In this document: positions 51,409 to 60,757 of the stretch, in pieces | Numbering within the stretch: position 1 is the stretch's first letter | Layout of the letters: every line of letters begins with the position of its first letter | From: Sphingobacterium corticibacterium | GTDB lineage: Bacteria > Bacteroidota > Bacteroidia > Sphingobacteriales > Sphingobacteriaceae | Assembly (NCBI RefSeq): GCF_004208525.1 | Contig: NZ_SGIT01000005.1 | Location: 62,001 to 126,000 of the forward strand | Direction: 5' to 3' | Length of the DNA stretch: 64,000 nucleotides | Made by a program: the position numbers and the translations under genes | Notes under the pieces: generated by a model | Databases searched by the model: none | Seen by the model: the letters and a program-made list of their open reading frames with translations, nothing else | What the model was told of the DNA's origin: nothing

Positions 51409-52147
51409 AGACGAAGATTTGACGGCTGAAGATCTATGCTCAACGCTGAAACGATTAGAACCAAATATGCAGCTTTGCGCCCGTTTAACAAGTGTCCGTG
51501 AAGCTATTACTTATTTTAGGACGGCAAAACCTGTTGATCTTATTTTCAGTGATATCCAACTGGGTGATGGCGAATCATTTGATATTTTCAAGACAATCCC
51601 TCCTAAGGCCCCCGTGGTGTTTTGTACCGCCTATAATCAGTATATGATGGAAGCTTTTCAACATTTTGGTCTGGATTATATTTTAAAACCTTTCTCAGAC
51701 GAAAGCATTCAAAAGACGTTAGCGAAATACCGTCTTCTACAACAGGCTTTCAACTCCACTGCGTTAGAGATGGTTCATTCTGTTAGCAACGACAATAAAA
51801 TAACGGAAAGAACAAAGAAGTCTTTGGTCGTTATCCACGGGGACAAAATTATCCCTGTTCAAATATCGGATATAGCGCTTTGTTATATCGAGCTGGACAA
51901 TGTTTTTGTTAAAACGCACAGTGGAAAAGAATATCTTGTTAATAAAACGCTTGAAGAGATGGAGCATTTGCTTGGTGACGATTTCTTTCGGGTAAACCGA
52001 CAGCATATTCTAAATCGTACGGCAATTGCATTCGCAAATCTGGGGTTATCACGTAAGCTTGTTATCAATTTACGTATCAACCATCCCACCAAAATTTCGG
52101 TCAGTAAGGAAAAGTACCAAGTTTTTATCCAATGGCTGGAGGGATAA
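51389..52147 (+). CDS. LytTR-family response regulator
   Basis: 252 residues from ATG 51389 (MRTIIIEDEDLTAEDL); the longer frame lies inside the kinase gene. Receiver domain with acidic pair Glu7-Asp8, phospho-acceptor Asp55 (LIFSD) and switch Lys in YILKPFS. The C-terminal LytTR DNA-binding domain (about 148-252) has DIALCYIELDNVFVKTHSGK and FFRVNRQHILNR. It forms the two-component pair with the overlapping kinase. Confidence 0.93.
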   Translation: MRTIIIEDEDLTAEDLCSTLKRLEPNMQLCARLTSVREAITYFRTAKPVDLIFSDIQLGDGESFDIFKTIPPKAPVVFCTAYNQYMMEAFQHFGLDYILKPFSDESIQKTLAKYRLLQQAFNSTALEMVHSVSNDNKITERTKKSLVVIHGDKIIPVQISDIALCYIELDNVFVKTHSGKEYLVNKTLEEMEHLLGDDFFRVNRQHILNRTAIAFANLGLSRKLVINLRINHPTKISVSKEKYQVFIQWLEG

Positions 52148-52325
52148 CCGAAGTACCTCTTCAAAAAAGAAACGATTCACCGAGAAAATCGACGGTTCAA
52201 CCGATATTTTGTCCGCTTCAGCCGATTTCCTATAAAAACTCTTTTATTTTTCATGCATATTTGTTTTAGAGTTAGCACTCTAGGTGATCTGATAAACAAT
52301 GTATTTAGATAAATAGTATATCCTA

Positions 52326-52601
52326 ATGAAAAAGTATGTTCTGATTTTTAAAACCTCGATTCGAACTATTTTACAACGTTCTCATCTCATTTCAAAACTT
52401 TATCAGGTATCAAAGGATATCAAATTTGCAACAGTTGATCTGGACGATGAGGATTTTATATTACGTATAGAATCAACCCAACGTAATGAAGATTTCATTT
52501 CCAGATTCCTACTTTTAGAAGGACACAAAGTCGCCTTTATGGCTGCTTTTGAAAAAGATGAACAAGGAAGACCTTTGGCGGTAAGTCATTTTCAAGAATA
52601 G
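52326..52601 (+). CDS. Small protein of unknown function
   Basis: 91 residues, no signal peptide, starts MKKYVLIFKTSIRT. Its pattern (beta, helix with RSHLISKLYQVSKDIKFATVDL, then DEDFILRIES) resembles a ferredoxin-like fold as in heavy-metal-associated domains but lacks the CxxC motif. Similar short proteins occur in this phylum without assigned role. It stands alone, convergent with arfB. Confidence 0.6.
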   Translation: MKKYVLIFKTSIRTILQRSHLISKLYQVSKDIKFATVDLDDEDFILRIESTQRNEDFISRFLLLEGHKVAFMAAFEKDEQGRPLAVSHFQE

Positions 52602-52619
52602 AAATTATCTTCCCCATTA

Positions 52620-53030
52620 TTACCACTCGGCATTATAATTCTTTTTACGATTCTGTTTCTTTTGAGATTGCTTTTTTTTTCGATCCAATCGATCCAGAAT
52701 TTGAGACTTAGGAATTTTGGTTGCTAGCCGTTTCTTTTCCTTTTTCAATGCTTGATGGAGGAGGTCAAAGAAACGGATGGTGACGATTTCCTTATTCTTT
52801 ATTTGACTTCTTTCGGTCGAAGCCTCCATTTGCAACACCCCCTCTTTATTCAGTCTGTTGGTTAATTTTTGAAGAACACGTGTTTTCTCGTCTTCCGTCA
52901 AGACTTCTGATGCATTGACATTCCAGACAAGCGTTACCTTTGACTCCACTTTGTTTACGTGCTGCCCTCCCGCCCCTCCAGAACGAGAAGTTCTATACAT
53001 AAGCTCCTTTTGTAACAATTCTTTGTTCAT
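52620..53030 (-). CDS. arfB: Peptidyl-tRNA hydrolase ArfB (YaeJ)
   Basis: 136 residues with the release-factor GGQ motif (SGGAGGQHVNKVESKV, GGQ at 21-23) and a basic C-terminal tail (RKKKQSQKKQNRKKN) that enters the empty mRNA channel. It releases peptides from ribosomes stalled without a stop codon. It lacks the codon-recognition domains of RF1/RF2, and the length fits ArfB. Divergent from bshA. Confidence 0.93.
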   Translation of the reverse strand: MNKELLQKELMYRTSRSGGAGGQHVNKVESKVTLVWNVNASEVLTEDEKTRVLQKLTNRLNKEGVLQMEASTERSQIKNKEIVTIRFFDLLHQALKKEKKRLATKIPKSQILDRLDRKKKQSQKKQNRKKNYNAEW

Positions 53031-53087
53031 CGCCTAAATTTAATCATTTTCTAGATAATTATTGCAAAGCAATTATAAAACCATCCT

Positions 53088-53095
53088 TATCTTTG
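53088..53095 (+). promoter_or_regulatory. Bacteroidota -7 element before bshA
   Basis: TATCTTTG matches TAnnTTTG. A TTG at 53062-53064 is 23 bp upstream, slightly more than the usual spacing. Confidence 0.4.
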
Positions 53096-53125
53096 CGCTG
53101 TATTTTTACATGAAAAAATAAGCAG

Positions 53126-54262
53126 ATGAAAATAGGTATTGTATGTTATCCTACTTTTGGCGGAAGCGGCGTAGTTGCAACAGAACTCGGCAAAGCCCTC
53201 GCTTCCAACGGACATGAAATCCACTTCATCACGTATTCTCAACCCGCTCGGTTGGATTTCTTTTCCGAAAACCTTTACTACCACGAAGTTGCCGTTGCCC
53301 AGTATCCCTTGTTCGATTTTTCTCCTTATGAATCTGCTTTAGCCAGCAAACTAGTAGATGTCGTCAGATTCGAAAAACTGGATTTACTGCATGTACATTA
53401 TGCGATTCCACATGCTTCCGTTGCCTATTTAGCAAAACAGATATTAGCCTCTTACGGCATCCATATCCCGGTAGTAACCACTCTACATGGGACAGATATT
53501 ACACTGGTAGGAAAAGATAAAAGCTTCAATCCAGTAGTTACGTTTTCGATAAACCACTCTGATGGGGTGACGGCCGTTTCGGAGAATCTGCGTGAACAAA
53601 CACTAGAATCCTTTGAGATTACCCGAGACGTACGTGTAATCCCTAATTTTATAGATTTCTCCCGTTTTCACAATAAAAATAGGGAACATTTTAAACGTGC
53701 AATAGCGCCAGATAACGAACGTATTATTATTCACACGTCCAATTTCCGAAAAGTAAAAAACACACCAGACGTTATTCGCATCTTCCAAAAAGTTAATGAG
53801 GTTATTCCCAGCAAACTGTTGATGGTGGGAGATGGTCCGGAACGAAGGAACACCGAAGAACTGGCACGCCAGTTAGAAGTTAGTCAAAACGTGCGTTTCC
53901 TTGGAAAACAGGAAGCCATTGAAGAAATTCTATCTGTCTCGGACTTATTCTTAATGCCTTCTTCCTCAGAAAGTTTTGGGCTAGCTGCTTTGGAAGCTAT
54001 GGCTTGCCATGTGCCTGTTATTTCCTCTAACACCGGTGGATTGCCAGAGCTCAATGTAAATGGTGTCAGCGGCTTTCTTAGTGATATTGGAGATATCGAA
54101 GATATGGCGAAAAACGCTATTCATATTTTAGAAGACTGTGAACGCTTACAGGTATTCAAAAACGCGGCTTTTGCTCGGGCGAAAGAATTTGATCTAAGCA
54201 ACATCCTTCCGTTTTACGAATCCTATTATAAAGAGGTGCTGGAAGGATTAAAGAATAAATGA
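53126..54262 (+). CDS. bshA: N-acetyl-alpha-D-glucosaminyl L-malate synthase
   Basis: 378-residue GT4 glycosyltransferase. It makes GlcNAc-malate, the first intermediate of bacillithiol. The start MKIGIVCYPTFGGSGVVATELG is diagnostic for BshA, as is LLHVHYAIPHASVAYLAK. The nucleotide-sugar site has HTSNFRKVKN and the E-x7-E motif in SSESFGLAALEAMA. Length fits. bshB and bshC are not in the window. Confidence 0.94.
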   Translation: MKIGIVCYPTFGGSGVVATELGKALASNGHEIHFITYSQPARLDFFSENLYYHEVAVAQYPLFDFSPYESALASKLVDVVRFEKLDLLHVHYAIPHASVAYLAKQILASYGIHIPVVTTLHGTDITLVGKDKSFNPVVTFSINHSDGVTAVSENLREQTLESFEITRDVRVIPNFIDFSRFHNKNREHFKRAIAPDNERIIIHTSNFRKVKNTPDVIRIFQKVNEVIPSKLLMVGDGPERRNTEELARQLEVSQNVRFLGKQEAIEEILSVSDLFLMPSSSESFGLAALEAMACHVPVISSNTGGLPELNVNGVSGFLSDIGDIEDMAKNAIHILEDCERLQVFKNAAFARAKEFDLSNILPFYESYYKEVLEGLKNK

Positions 54263-54312
54263 CCTCGATGAAAAAAGCGTAATATAATAATCGGCGGCTA
54301 GAAAAAAAGTTC

Positions 54313-54320
54313 TATCTTTG
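54313..54320 (+). promoter_or_regulatory. Bacteroidota -7 element before pyrH
   Basis: TATCTTTG matches TAnnTTTG, 28 bp before ATG 54349. It argues for the shorter pyrH start because the ATG at 54325 would be at or before the transcription start. Confidence 0.45.
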
Positions 54321-54348
54321 GCTTTTGGAAATATTCCAAAAAACGATC

Positions 54349-55053
54349 ATGAAATATAAACGTATCCTACTCAAACTCAGCGGAGAAGCCTTAATGGGCG
54401 AACAAAGTTACGGCATTGACATCAATCGGGTGATGCAATATGCAAACGATATCAAAGAAATTCACAGTCAAGGTTTGGAGATTGCCATTGTTATCGGTGG
54501 CGGAAATATCTACCGTGGCTTAAGTGCAGAAAAAGCTGGAATGGATCGGGTACAAGCTGACTATATGGGTATGCTAGCAACTGTTATCAATAGTATGGCA
54601 CTACAGGATGCACTAGAAAAAGTTGGTTTAAAAACCCGTTTGCTGACCGCCATTAAAATGGAGCAAATCTGTGAGCCTTTTATCCGTAGACGTGCCGTGC
54701 GACATCTCGAAAAAGGACGAATTGTTATTTTCGGTGCAGGTACAGGAAATCCTTATTTCACAACAGATACAGCAGCCTCTTTACGTGCTATCGAAATCAA
54801 TGCAGATGCTGTACTTAAAGGAACGCGCGTAGATGGTATATATACGGCTGATCCAGAAAAAGATCCATCTGCAAAACGTTACGACCAGATCTCTTTCCAA
54901 GAGGTTTACGAAAAAGGTTTAAATGTAATGGACATGACAGCATTTACGTTATGCCAAGAAAACAACCTTCCAATTATTGTGTTTGACATGAACAAACCGG
55001 GCAACCTGAAAAAATTAGCCAATGGTGACCACATCGGAACAGTTGTTAGGTAA
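54349..55053 (+). CDS. pyrH: UMP kinase
   Basis: 234 residues from ATG 54349 (MKYKRILLKLSGEALMG). Amino-acid-kinase fold; it phosphorylates UMP to UDP. IVIGGGNIYRG, ADYMGMLATVINSMALQD, FGAGTGNPYFTTDTAA and KGTRVDGIYTADP are the family motifs, all intact. frr follows 27 bp downstream, a widely conserved pair. Confidence 0.96.
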   Translation: MKYKRILLKLSGEALMGEQSYGIDINRVMQYANDIKEIHSQGLEIAIVIGGGNIYRGLSAEKAGMDRVQADYMGMLATVINSMALQDALEKVGLKTRLLTAIKMEQICEPFIRRRAVRHLEKGRIVIFGAGTGNPYFTTDTAASLRAIEINADAVLKGTRVDGIYTADPEKDPSAKRYDQISFQEVYEKGLNVMDMTAFTLCQENNLPIIVFDMNKPGNLKKLANGDHIGTVVR

Positions 55054-55080
55054 TTTATTGCAAAAGAAATACATAAAGAT

Positions 55081-55644
55081 ATGAATGAACTGATATCCTT
55101 AGAATTAGACGATTGTAAAGAGAGCATGGGTAGGGCCGTGACTCATACAGAATCTGAGCTGACTAAAATCAGGGCAGGCAAAGCCTCTCCCGGCATGTTG
55201 GATGGAATAGCCATCGACTATTATGGTAGTATGACCCCCCTTTCTCAAGTAAGTAATATTAATACGACCGATGCTAGAACTATTGTTATTCAGCCTTGGG
55301 AGAAGAATTTAATCAGCACCATAGAGAAAGCAATTATAGACTCAAACATCGGACTGAATCCGCAGAACGATGGTGCTATTATTCGTTTGGCCGTACCTCC
55401 GTTGACGGAAGAGCGTCGTCGTGACTTGGTTAAAAAAGTAAAAGAAGAAGCCGAGAAAGGTCGCGTGGCGATACGGAATATTCGTAAAGATGCAAATGAA
55501 TCCATTAAAAAATTAAAAGGGGACGGTGTATCAGAAGATGAGATTAAAGTAGGAGAAACGGAAGTGCAGAAGCTAACAGACTCTTTCATTACTAAAGTAG
55601 ATCAACTGGCCGAATTGAAAGAAAAAGATATTATGACCGTCTAG
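55081..55644 (+). CDS. frr: Ribosome recycling factor
   Basis: 187 residues, the usual length. It splits post-termination ribosomes together with EF-G. KIRAGKASPGMLDGIAIDYY, PLSQVSNI and the long helices with RIAVPPLTEERRRDLVKKVK-like sequence (IIRLAVPPLTEERRRDLVKK) are typical. It ends with IMTV. pyrH precedes it. Confidence 0.96.
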   Translation: MNELISLELDDCKESMGRAVTHTESELTKIRAGKASPGMLDGIAIDYYGSMTPLSQVSNINTTDARTIVIQPWEKNLISTIEKAIIDSNIGLNPQNDGAIIRLAVPPLTEERRRDLVKKVKEEAEKGRVAIRNIRKDANESIKKLKGDGVSEDEIKVGETEVQKLTDSFITKVDQLAELKEKDIMTV

Positions 55645-55648
55645 TCAA

Positions 55649-55680
55649 TTTTCGAAGCGCTAAGCTTAGCGCTTCGAAAA
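55649..55680. repeat. 32-bp perfect palindrome after frr
   Basis: Every base from 55649 to 55680 is symmetric around AAGCTT. Its ends are TTTT…AAAA, so there is no unpaired U-run on either strand, unlike an intrinsic terminator. A separate terminator lies just after it. Confidence 0.7.
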
Positions 55681-55701
55681 AGTTAGAAGATCAAAATCAT
55701 A

Positions 55702-55737
55702 GGAAAAGGGTTCTATAAAAAAATAGAATCCTTTTTT
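55702..55737 (+). terminator. Rho-independent terminator after frr
   Basis: AAAAGGGTTCTAT (55704-55716) pairs with ATAGAATCCTTTT (55723-55735) with one G-T pair; a T-run follows. The T-rich end is then repeated (CATATCCTTTTTT about 2.5 times to 55764). Confidence 0.7.
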
Positions 55738-55826
55738 CATATCCTTTTTTCATATCCTTTTTTTAACTAACTTTCATCTCAGATTACCGATTTTTAAAGA
55801 AATTTCGCTAAAAACAATTTATACGA

Positions 55827-56798
55827 ATGAAAAATAGAAGAGGATTTTTAAAACAGGCAGGCTTAGGTTTATCCGTCGCTTTTCTTAGTCCATACTTATT
55901 CTCCTGTCAAGACGATAAATCGAGAAGTAGCCCTTTTCATAATCTCGGTCTTCAACTGTATTCTATCCGCGACTTACTAAATGAGGATCCTATAAAAACA
56001 ATAAGTACAGTAGCCAAAATCGGCTACAAGCATGTGGAAACATTTGGAGTAGACGATGTTGCAGGCACTTATTGGAAACTTCCTATTGCAGAACTGAAAA
56101 AGGTATTGGATGACAATAATCTGAAAACACATAGTGGCCACTATGATCTCTCTAAATACCTCAACAAAAACTTAACTGAACACGAAAATATTGAAAAATA
56201 TATTGAGATTGCACATCAATTAGGCCAATCCTATATTGTCGCTCCTATCACGCCGATGGATGATCTAAACAACCTAAAAACCGAGGATTATCAATATGCC
56301 GCAGAACAGCTGAATAAGTTTGGAGAAATGGCTAAAAAAGCAGGCATTAAAGTAGGTTATCACAACCATTTTTGGGAATTTAGACGTTTTGCGAATGGAA
56401 CACGAGGGTTGGATATTCTTATCGCATTTACGGAGCCTGATCTCGTAGATTTTGAGCTCGACCTTTTTTGGACGGAAAAAGCGGGTCTTAACCCACAATC
56501 TTATTTTGACAAATATCCAGGTCGATTTCCGATGTGGCATATAAAAGATATGGACAAACAGCACATCAATTCTGTTATTGGAGAAGGTTACGATGACGCT
56601 GATTTTGAGGATATCATGAAAGAAATCAAATATACAGAGGTCGGAACTGGGGCTATAGATTTTATCCGAATTGCGGATTATGCGGATAAATCGGGGCTAA
56701 AATATGCTTTTGTGGAACAAGATGACATCTATATGCCAAACAAATTTGAAAGCATAAAGAAAAGCTACGATTATGTCAAGAAGCATCTAACGAAATAA
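55827..56798 (+). CDS. Exported sugar phosphate isomerase/epimerase-like protein (xylose isomerase-like TIM barrel)
   Basis: 323 residues. N-terminus MKNRRGFLKQAGLGLSVAF has a twin-arginine-like signal, and SPYLFSC could be a lipobox, so it is probably exported and perhaps lipidated. AP-endonuclease-2 type TIM barrel: LGLQLYSIRDLLNEDP, VETFGVDDVAGTYW, VGYHNHFWEFRRF (metal ligands), DFELDLFWTEKAGLNP and MWHIKDMDK. Related Bacteroidota proteins act on sugars; substrate unknown. tatC is present in this genome (36347). Confidence 0.85.
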   Translation: MKNRRGFLKQAGLGLSVAFLSPYLFSCQDDKSRSSPFHNLGLQLYSIRDLLNEDPIKTISTVAKIGYKHVETFGVDDVAGTYWKLPIAELKKVLDDNNLKTHSGHYDLSKYLNKNLTEHENIEKYIEIAHQLGQSYIVAPITPMDDLNNLKTEDYQYAAEQLNKFGEMAKKAGIKVGYHNHFWEFRRFANGTRGLDILIAFTEPDLVDFELDLFWTEKAGLNPQSYFDKYPGRFPMWHIKDMDKQHINSVIGEGYDDADFEDIMKEIKYTEVGTGAIDFIRIADYADKSGLKYAFVEQDDIYMPNKFESIKKSYDYVKKHLTK

Positions 56799-56810
56799 GA
56801 AGGGTTAGAT

Positions 56811-57311
56811 ATGGATAAGAAATCACTTTATATTATTCGGCATGCAAAGGCTGAATTACCTACTTTCGGTAAAGACGACTTCGACAGAGATCTGCTTTCA
56901 ACCGGAATTGGCCGTGCTGAACTTATTGCTCAAAAGCTAAAAACACAGCTACCGGCTGCGGATGAAAAAACACTCGTTATTTCCTCAACAGCTAATCGTG
57001 CGATGCAAACCGCAAAAATATTTTGCGGTGTTTTAGGTTATCCCGAAGAACGTATTGTGTGGGAACCGAAAGTTTATGAAGCACATTATCTTTTTCTGAT
57101 GAAACGCTTAAATGATATCCCTTCATCTTATGACCGCATACTGTTGTTCGGCCACAACCCCGGTGTTTCCGATCTTGTTGCCTATACAACCGATCATTCT
57201 GTCAATCTTAAAACGGCTCATACAGCTTGCTTGGAAGTGGAAGAAGGAATAGATTATTCGACGTTATCAGCCAATACGGCTATCCTAAAACAGGTCATTA
57301 CCGAATATTGA
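56811..57311 (+). CDS. sixA: SixA-like phosphohistidine phosphatase
   Basis: 166-residue histidine phosphatase. The RHG-type motif is IIRHAKAE, and the second catalytic His is in LFGHNPGVSDLV. Both are intact. It would remove phosphate from histidine on phosphotransfer proteins; relatives include SixA. It starts 12 bp after the isomerase-like gene. Symbol assigned by family resemblance. Confidence 0.8.
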   Translation: MDKKSLYIIRHAKAELPTFGKDDFDRDLLSTGIGRAELIAQKLKTQLPAADEKTLVISSTANRAMQTAKIFCGVLGYPEERIVWEPKVYEAHYLFLMKRLNDIPSSYDRILLFGHNPGVSDLVAYTTDHSVNLKTAHTACLEVEEGIDYSTLSANTAILKQVITEY

Positions 57312-57354
57312 CAGCATACATACTGCGCTCTGATAAAAGGAATCTTTATAAAAT

Positions 57355-59385
57355 ATGGCAAATCAACTTTTATACGAAAACTCTCCCTATTTAAAACAAC
57401 ATGCACACAATCCTGTCGATTGGATGCCTTGGGGTGAGGAAGCGTTACAAAAAGCGAAGAACGAAAACAAACTCATTATCGTGAGCATCGGTTATTCTGC
57501 TTGCCATTGGTGTCACGTCATGGAGCGTGAAAGTTTCGAAAATGAAGCTATTGCAAAGACCATGAACACCTTATATGTATCTGTCAAAATCGATCGCGAG
57601 GAACGTCCCGACATCGATCAAATTTATATGATTGCGGTGCAATTAATGACCAACACGGGAGGTTGGCCGCTAAATTGCATCTGTCTACCCGACGGACGCC
57701 CTATATATGGAGGCACTTATTTTAAACCACATGATTGGCAACAGATATTGTTACAGATTGCACAAATGTGGGAAGAAACACCGGATGTGGCTTTAGATTA
57801 TGCCGAACGCTTATCCAAAGGCATCCATCAAGCAGAAAAACTTCCGATTGTCCCTATTCCGGAAGCGTATACCACTACCGATTTACATGCTATTGTAACC
57901 CCATGGAAAGCACAATTTGATGCGACAAATGGAGGCTACAGCAGGGAGCCGAAGTTTCCCTTGCCAAATAACTGGTTGTTTTTCCTCCGCTATGCTTTCC
58001 TTGCAAAGGATCAAGCGGTATTGGAACATGTGCATTTTACCTTAGAGAAAATAGCAAATGGAGGTATATATGATCAAGTAGGTGGTGGATTTGCTCGCTA
58101 TGCAGTAGATGGTCGTTGGCATATTCCTCATTTTGAGAAAATGTTATATGATAACGGACAACTTATTTCATTATACAGCGAAGCTTATCAGCAACGTCCT
58201 TCACGACTATACGAAAGAATTGTAGAAGAAACGATAGCCTGGGCACAACGGGAAATGCTTGCCGAAAATGGCGGTTTCTATTCGGCGTTAGATGCTGATA
58301 GTGAAGGAGTAGAAGGAAAATTCTATACTTTTCATCACGAAGAACTGGAAAACATACTAGGTAAAGATGCTCCCCTTTTTATTGATTATTTCCATGTGAC
58401 GAAAGCCGGAAATTGGCCGGAAGAAAGTACGAATGTGTTATATTGTGCCATCGATGGGGATAAAATGATGCTCAAAAGTGGATTCTCAGAAGATGAGTGG
58501 GAAAAATATCTCCGTAAAATAAAAGTAAAACTCCATGCCTATCGCGAAAAGCGAATAAGACCGGGCTTGGACAACAAACAATTGACTTCCTGGAATGCAC
58601 TTTTTGTAAAAGGATTAGTGGATGCCTACCGCGTCTTTGGCAAGCAGCAATATCTCGATCTCGCCATCCAAACGGCAAACTTCATCAGACGAGATTGTTT
58701 TTCGGATGAAACCAGCTTACTCCATCAACCGGCAGACCACAACCGGAAAATTTTTGGTTTTTTAGACGATTATGCTTTTACAATCGACAGTTTTATATCC
58801 TTATACGAAGCCACATTTGACGAAGACTGGCTGTACGAAGCGGAAGGCCTGACTCAAGAGGCTGTCGGCATGTTTTATGATGAGGAGGAAAAGACATTTT
58901 TCTATACCGCTGATGATGCAGAAGAGCTAATTGCACGCAAAAGTGAAATCATGGATAATGTTATTCCTGCATCGTCGTCCGCCATTGTACGCGTACTCTA
59001 TCGATTGGGGGAGATATTCGATCAAGAACGCTACATCGCGATAGCCGACCAAGTGTTTGCTAATGTTTTTCCACAGATCAAACAATATGGATCAGCCTAT
59101 TCAAACTGGGCAATCCAACTGTTAGAACATGTGTACGGGAACAATACGATCGCATTAACCGGCAAGGAAGCGGGGGCTTGGCGGAAACAGCTAGACAAAC
59201 ATTATATTCCAAATAAAATAACGCTGGGCGGAACAAAAAGCGATCTACCATTGTTAAAAGATAAAGCCGGTATGGAATCAAAATCCTACCTTTGTAAGAA
59301 TAAAGCCTGTAGTTTACCCCAAAATTCGGTGGCAGAACTACTGGCATTAATACATGATAACAGGGATTCATCCCAAATAAATTAA
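57355..59385 (+). CDS. YyaL-type thioredoxin-domain protein (DUF255)
   Basis: 676 residues. The N-terminal thioredoxin-like domain has NPVDWMPWGEEAL, SACHWCHVME (Cys50, Cys53), IDREERPDID and GGWPLNCICLPD. The rest is an (alpha/alpha)6-like glycosidase-fold domain (GGIYDQVGGGFARYAVDGRW, HFEKMLYDNGQL). Relatives include human SPATA20 and B. subtilis YyaL; the role is unknown. Length is typical. slyD follows 5 bp later. Confidence 0.92.
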   Translation: MANQLLYENSPYLKQHAHNPVDWMPWGEEALQKAKNENKLIIVSIGYSACHWCHVMERESFENEAIAKTMNTLYVSVKIDREERPDIDQIYMIAVQLMTNTGGWPLNCICLPDGRPIYGGTYFKPHDWQQILLQIAQMWEETPDVALDYAERLSKGIHQAEKLPIVPIPEAYTTTDLHAIVTPWKAQFDATNGGYSREPKFPLPNNWLFFLRYAFLAKDQAVLEHVHFTLEKIANGGIYDQVGGGFARYAVDGRWHIPHFEKMLYDNGQLISLYSEAYQQRPSRLYERIVEETIAWAQREMLAENGGFYSALDADSEGVEGKFYTFHHEELENILGKDAPLFIDYFHVTKAGNWPEESTNVLYCAIDGDKMMLKSGFSEDEWEKYLRKIKVKLHAYREKRIRPGLDNKQLTSWNALFVKGLVDAYRVFGKQQYLDLAIQTANFIRRDCFSDETSLLHQPADHNRKIFGFLDDYAFTIDSFISLYEATFDEDWLYEAEGLTQEAVGMFYDEEEKTFFYTADDAEELIARKSEIMDNVIPASSSAIVRVLYRLGEIFDQERYIAIADQVFANVFPQIKQYGSAYSNWAIQLLEHVYGNNTIALTGKEAGAWRKQLDKHYIPNKITLGGTKSDLPLLKDKAGMESKSYLCKNKACSLPQNSVAELLALIHDNRDSSQIN

Positions 59386-59390
59386 ACAAA

Positions 59391-59891
59391 ATGGCAATAG
59401 AAAACAACAATGTCGTTGCATTGAATTACAAGCTTCACACCGTAGAAGCAGACGGAGAAAAAGCATTTGTAGAAGAAACCACAACTGAAAACCCTTTGAC
59501 CTTTCTATATGGTGTAGGCATGATGCTTCCCAAATTTGAAGAAAATATAGCTGGATTAAGCATTGGTGATAAGACTTCCTTTACGTTAGAGCCAAACGAT
59601 GCTTACGGAGAAAAAGATGACCGCGCAGTAGCACAATTGCCTGCAGATATGTTTAAAGAAACGGGACTTCCTCCAGTTGGTGAAGTTTTACCTTTACAAG
59701 ATAACGAAGGCAATCAGTTCCGTGCGGTAGTTGTTGAAGTGACTCCTGAAGCAGTGGTAGCTGATTTGAATCACCCAATGGCAGGAAAGACATTGAATTT
59801 TGATGTCGAAATTTTAGCCGTTCGCCCTGCTACCGAAGAGGAATTGGCACATGGACATGCACATGGCATCGACGGTCAGTCAGGTCATTAA
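59391..59891 (+). CDS. slyD: FKBP-type peptidyl-prolyl isomerase, SlyD type
   Basis: 166 residues. FKBP fold with an IF insertion: NNNVVALNYKLHT, FLYGVGMMLPKFEENIAGL, SIGDKTSFTLEPNDAYGEKD and LNHPMAGKTLNFDVEILAV are the SlyD motifs. A short His-rich tail (AHGHAHGIDGQSGH) could bind nickel. It acts as prolyl isomerase and chaperone in the cytosol. Confidence 0.92.
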   Translation: MAIENNNVVALNYKLHTVEADGEKAFVEETTTENPLTFLYGVGMMLPKFEENIAGLSIGDKTSFTLEPNDAYGEKDDRAVAQLPADMFKETGLPPVGEVLPLQDNEGNQFRAVVVEVTPEAVVADLNHPMAGKTLNFDVEILAVRPATEEELAHGHAHGIDGQSGH

Positions 59892-59897
59892 GAACTC

Positions 59898-59934
59898 GGA
59901 ACAAAGAAGAAGGACCATCCTTCTTCTTTGTTCC
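59898..59934. terminator. Bidirectional terminator between slyD and mnmD
   Basis: 17-bp perfect arms (59898-59914 and 59918-59934) with a 3-nt loop CCA. It lies between the convergent genes slyD and the methyltransferase, and T-rich sequence follows on the plus strand. Confidence 0.85.
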
Positions 59935-59935
59935 T

Positions 59936-60607
59936 TTATCTTTTTTCTTTTACAGCTCGTAACATCTCGCGTTTACCAGGAGCACCAGGTGCTTTTTCAA
60001 TAGCAAAACCTAAAGCTTTCATGATACGTTTTAAATTTCCAGTAATAGCGTAAGTAACAAATATCCCTCCCGGCCGCAAAAAAGAACATACGTGTTCCAA
60101 CGTTTCCGCCGTCCACATCTCGGGTTGATGTACAGCAGCAAAAGCATCGAAATAGATCACGTCAAATTTTTGTATATCGCTGAAATCTATTACTTTTTTA
60201 TGTGCAATCAATAGGTTAATAGACGCTGTAAAAGGAATCACTTCCGTCTGCGATTTTTCATAATTATCGATGAAACTCGTCCAGATTTCCGGCTTTACAA
60301 AGTTATCGTATCCAGTTTTGAATATCACTTCTTCTTTTAAAGGATAAGCTTCAATACCTACGTATTCCAAATCTATACCTTGGGTATCGGCATAATCTGC
60401 TGTCAACAGAAAGTTTAATCCCGTACCAAACCCCACTTCCAACACCGCTACATGTGTTTTTTTTTCTTTTTGCAAGAAAAAATCAAGTCCCGAACGGAGA
60501 AAAACATGGTGACTTTCCTGTAAAGCGCCGTGTTTAGAGTGATAATGCTCTCCGACTTCAGAATGGTATAAGGTAGACGATCCATCGCCTGTTATTACAA
60601 ATTGCAT
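59936..60607 (-). CDS. mnmD: tRNA 5-methylaminomethyl-2-thiouridine methyltransferase MnmD
   Basis: 223 residues from ATG 60607 (MQFVITGDGSSTLYH); the frame is open to a GTG at 60625. SAM-dependent methyltransferase: GDGSSTLYHSEVGEHYHSKHGAL-type start, VLEVGFGTGLNFLLT (SAM loop), VIYFDAFAAVHQPEMW and FVTYAITGNLKRIM. It equals the N-terminal half of MnmC without the FAD-dependent half, thus MnmD. It completes the wobble-U34 side chain. Confidence 0.88.
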   Translation of the reverse strand: MQFVITGDGSSTLYHSEVGEHYHSKHGALQESHHVFLRSGLDFFLQKEKKTHVAVLEVGFGTGLNFLLTADYADTQGIDLEYVGIEAYPLKEEVIFKTGYDNFVKPEIWTSFIDNYEKSQTEVIPFTASINLLIAHKKVIDFSDIQKFDVIYFDAFAAVHQPEMWTAETLEHVCSFLRPGGIFVTYAITGNLKRIMKALGFAIEKAPGAPGKREMLRAVKEKR

Positions 60608-60715
60608 ATTGGAGATTATTTTCACAAATTTACGACAAAAAACGGGACAACTGTGTAGAACAATTCTAAATAGTTTACAAAGTTTGGCAAATTCCTATCT
60701 TGCAAAAGCATTTCG

Positions 60716-60723
60716 TAATTTTG
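60716..60723 (+). promoter_or_regulatory. Bacteroidota -7 element before ccmE
   Basis: TAATTTTG matches TAnnTTTG; transcription would start near 60730, giving a ~105-nt leader that contains the hairpin at 60758-60801. Confidence 0.4.
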
Positions 60724-60757
60724 TATTTCATTTAGAGATAGTGCGATATGAAACCGA

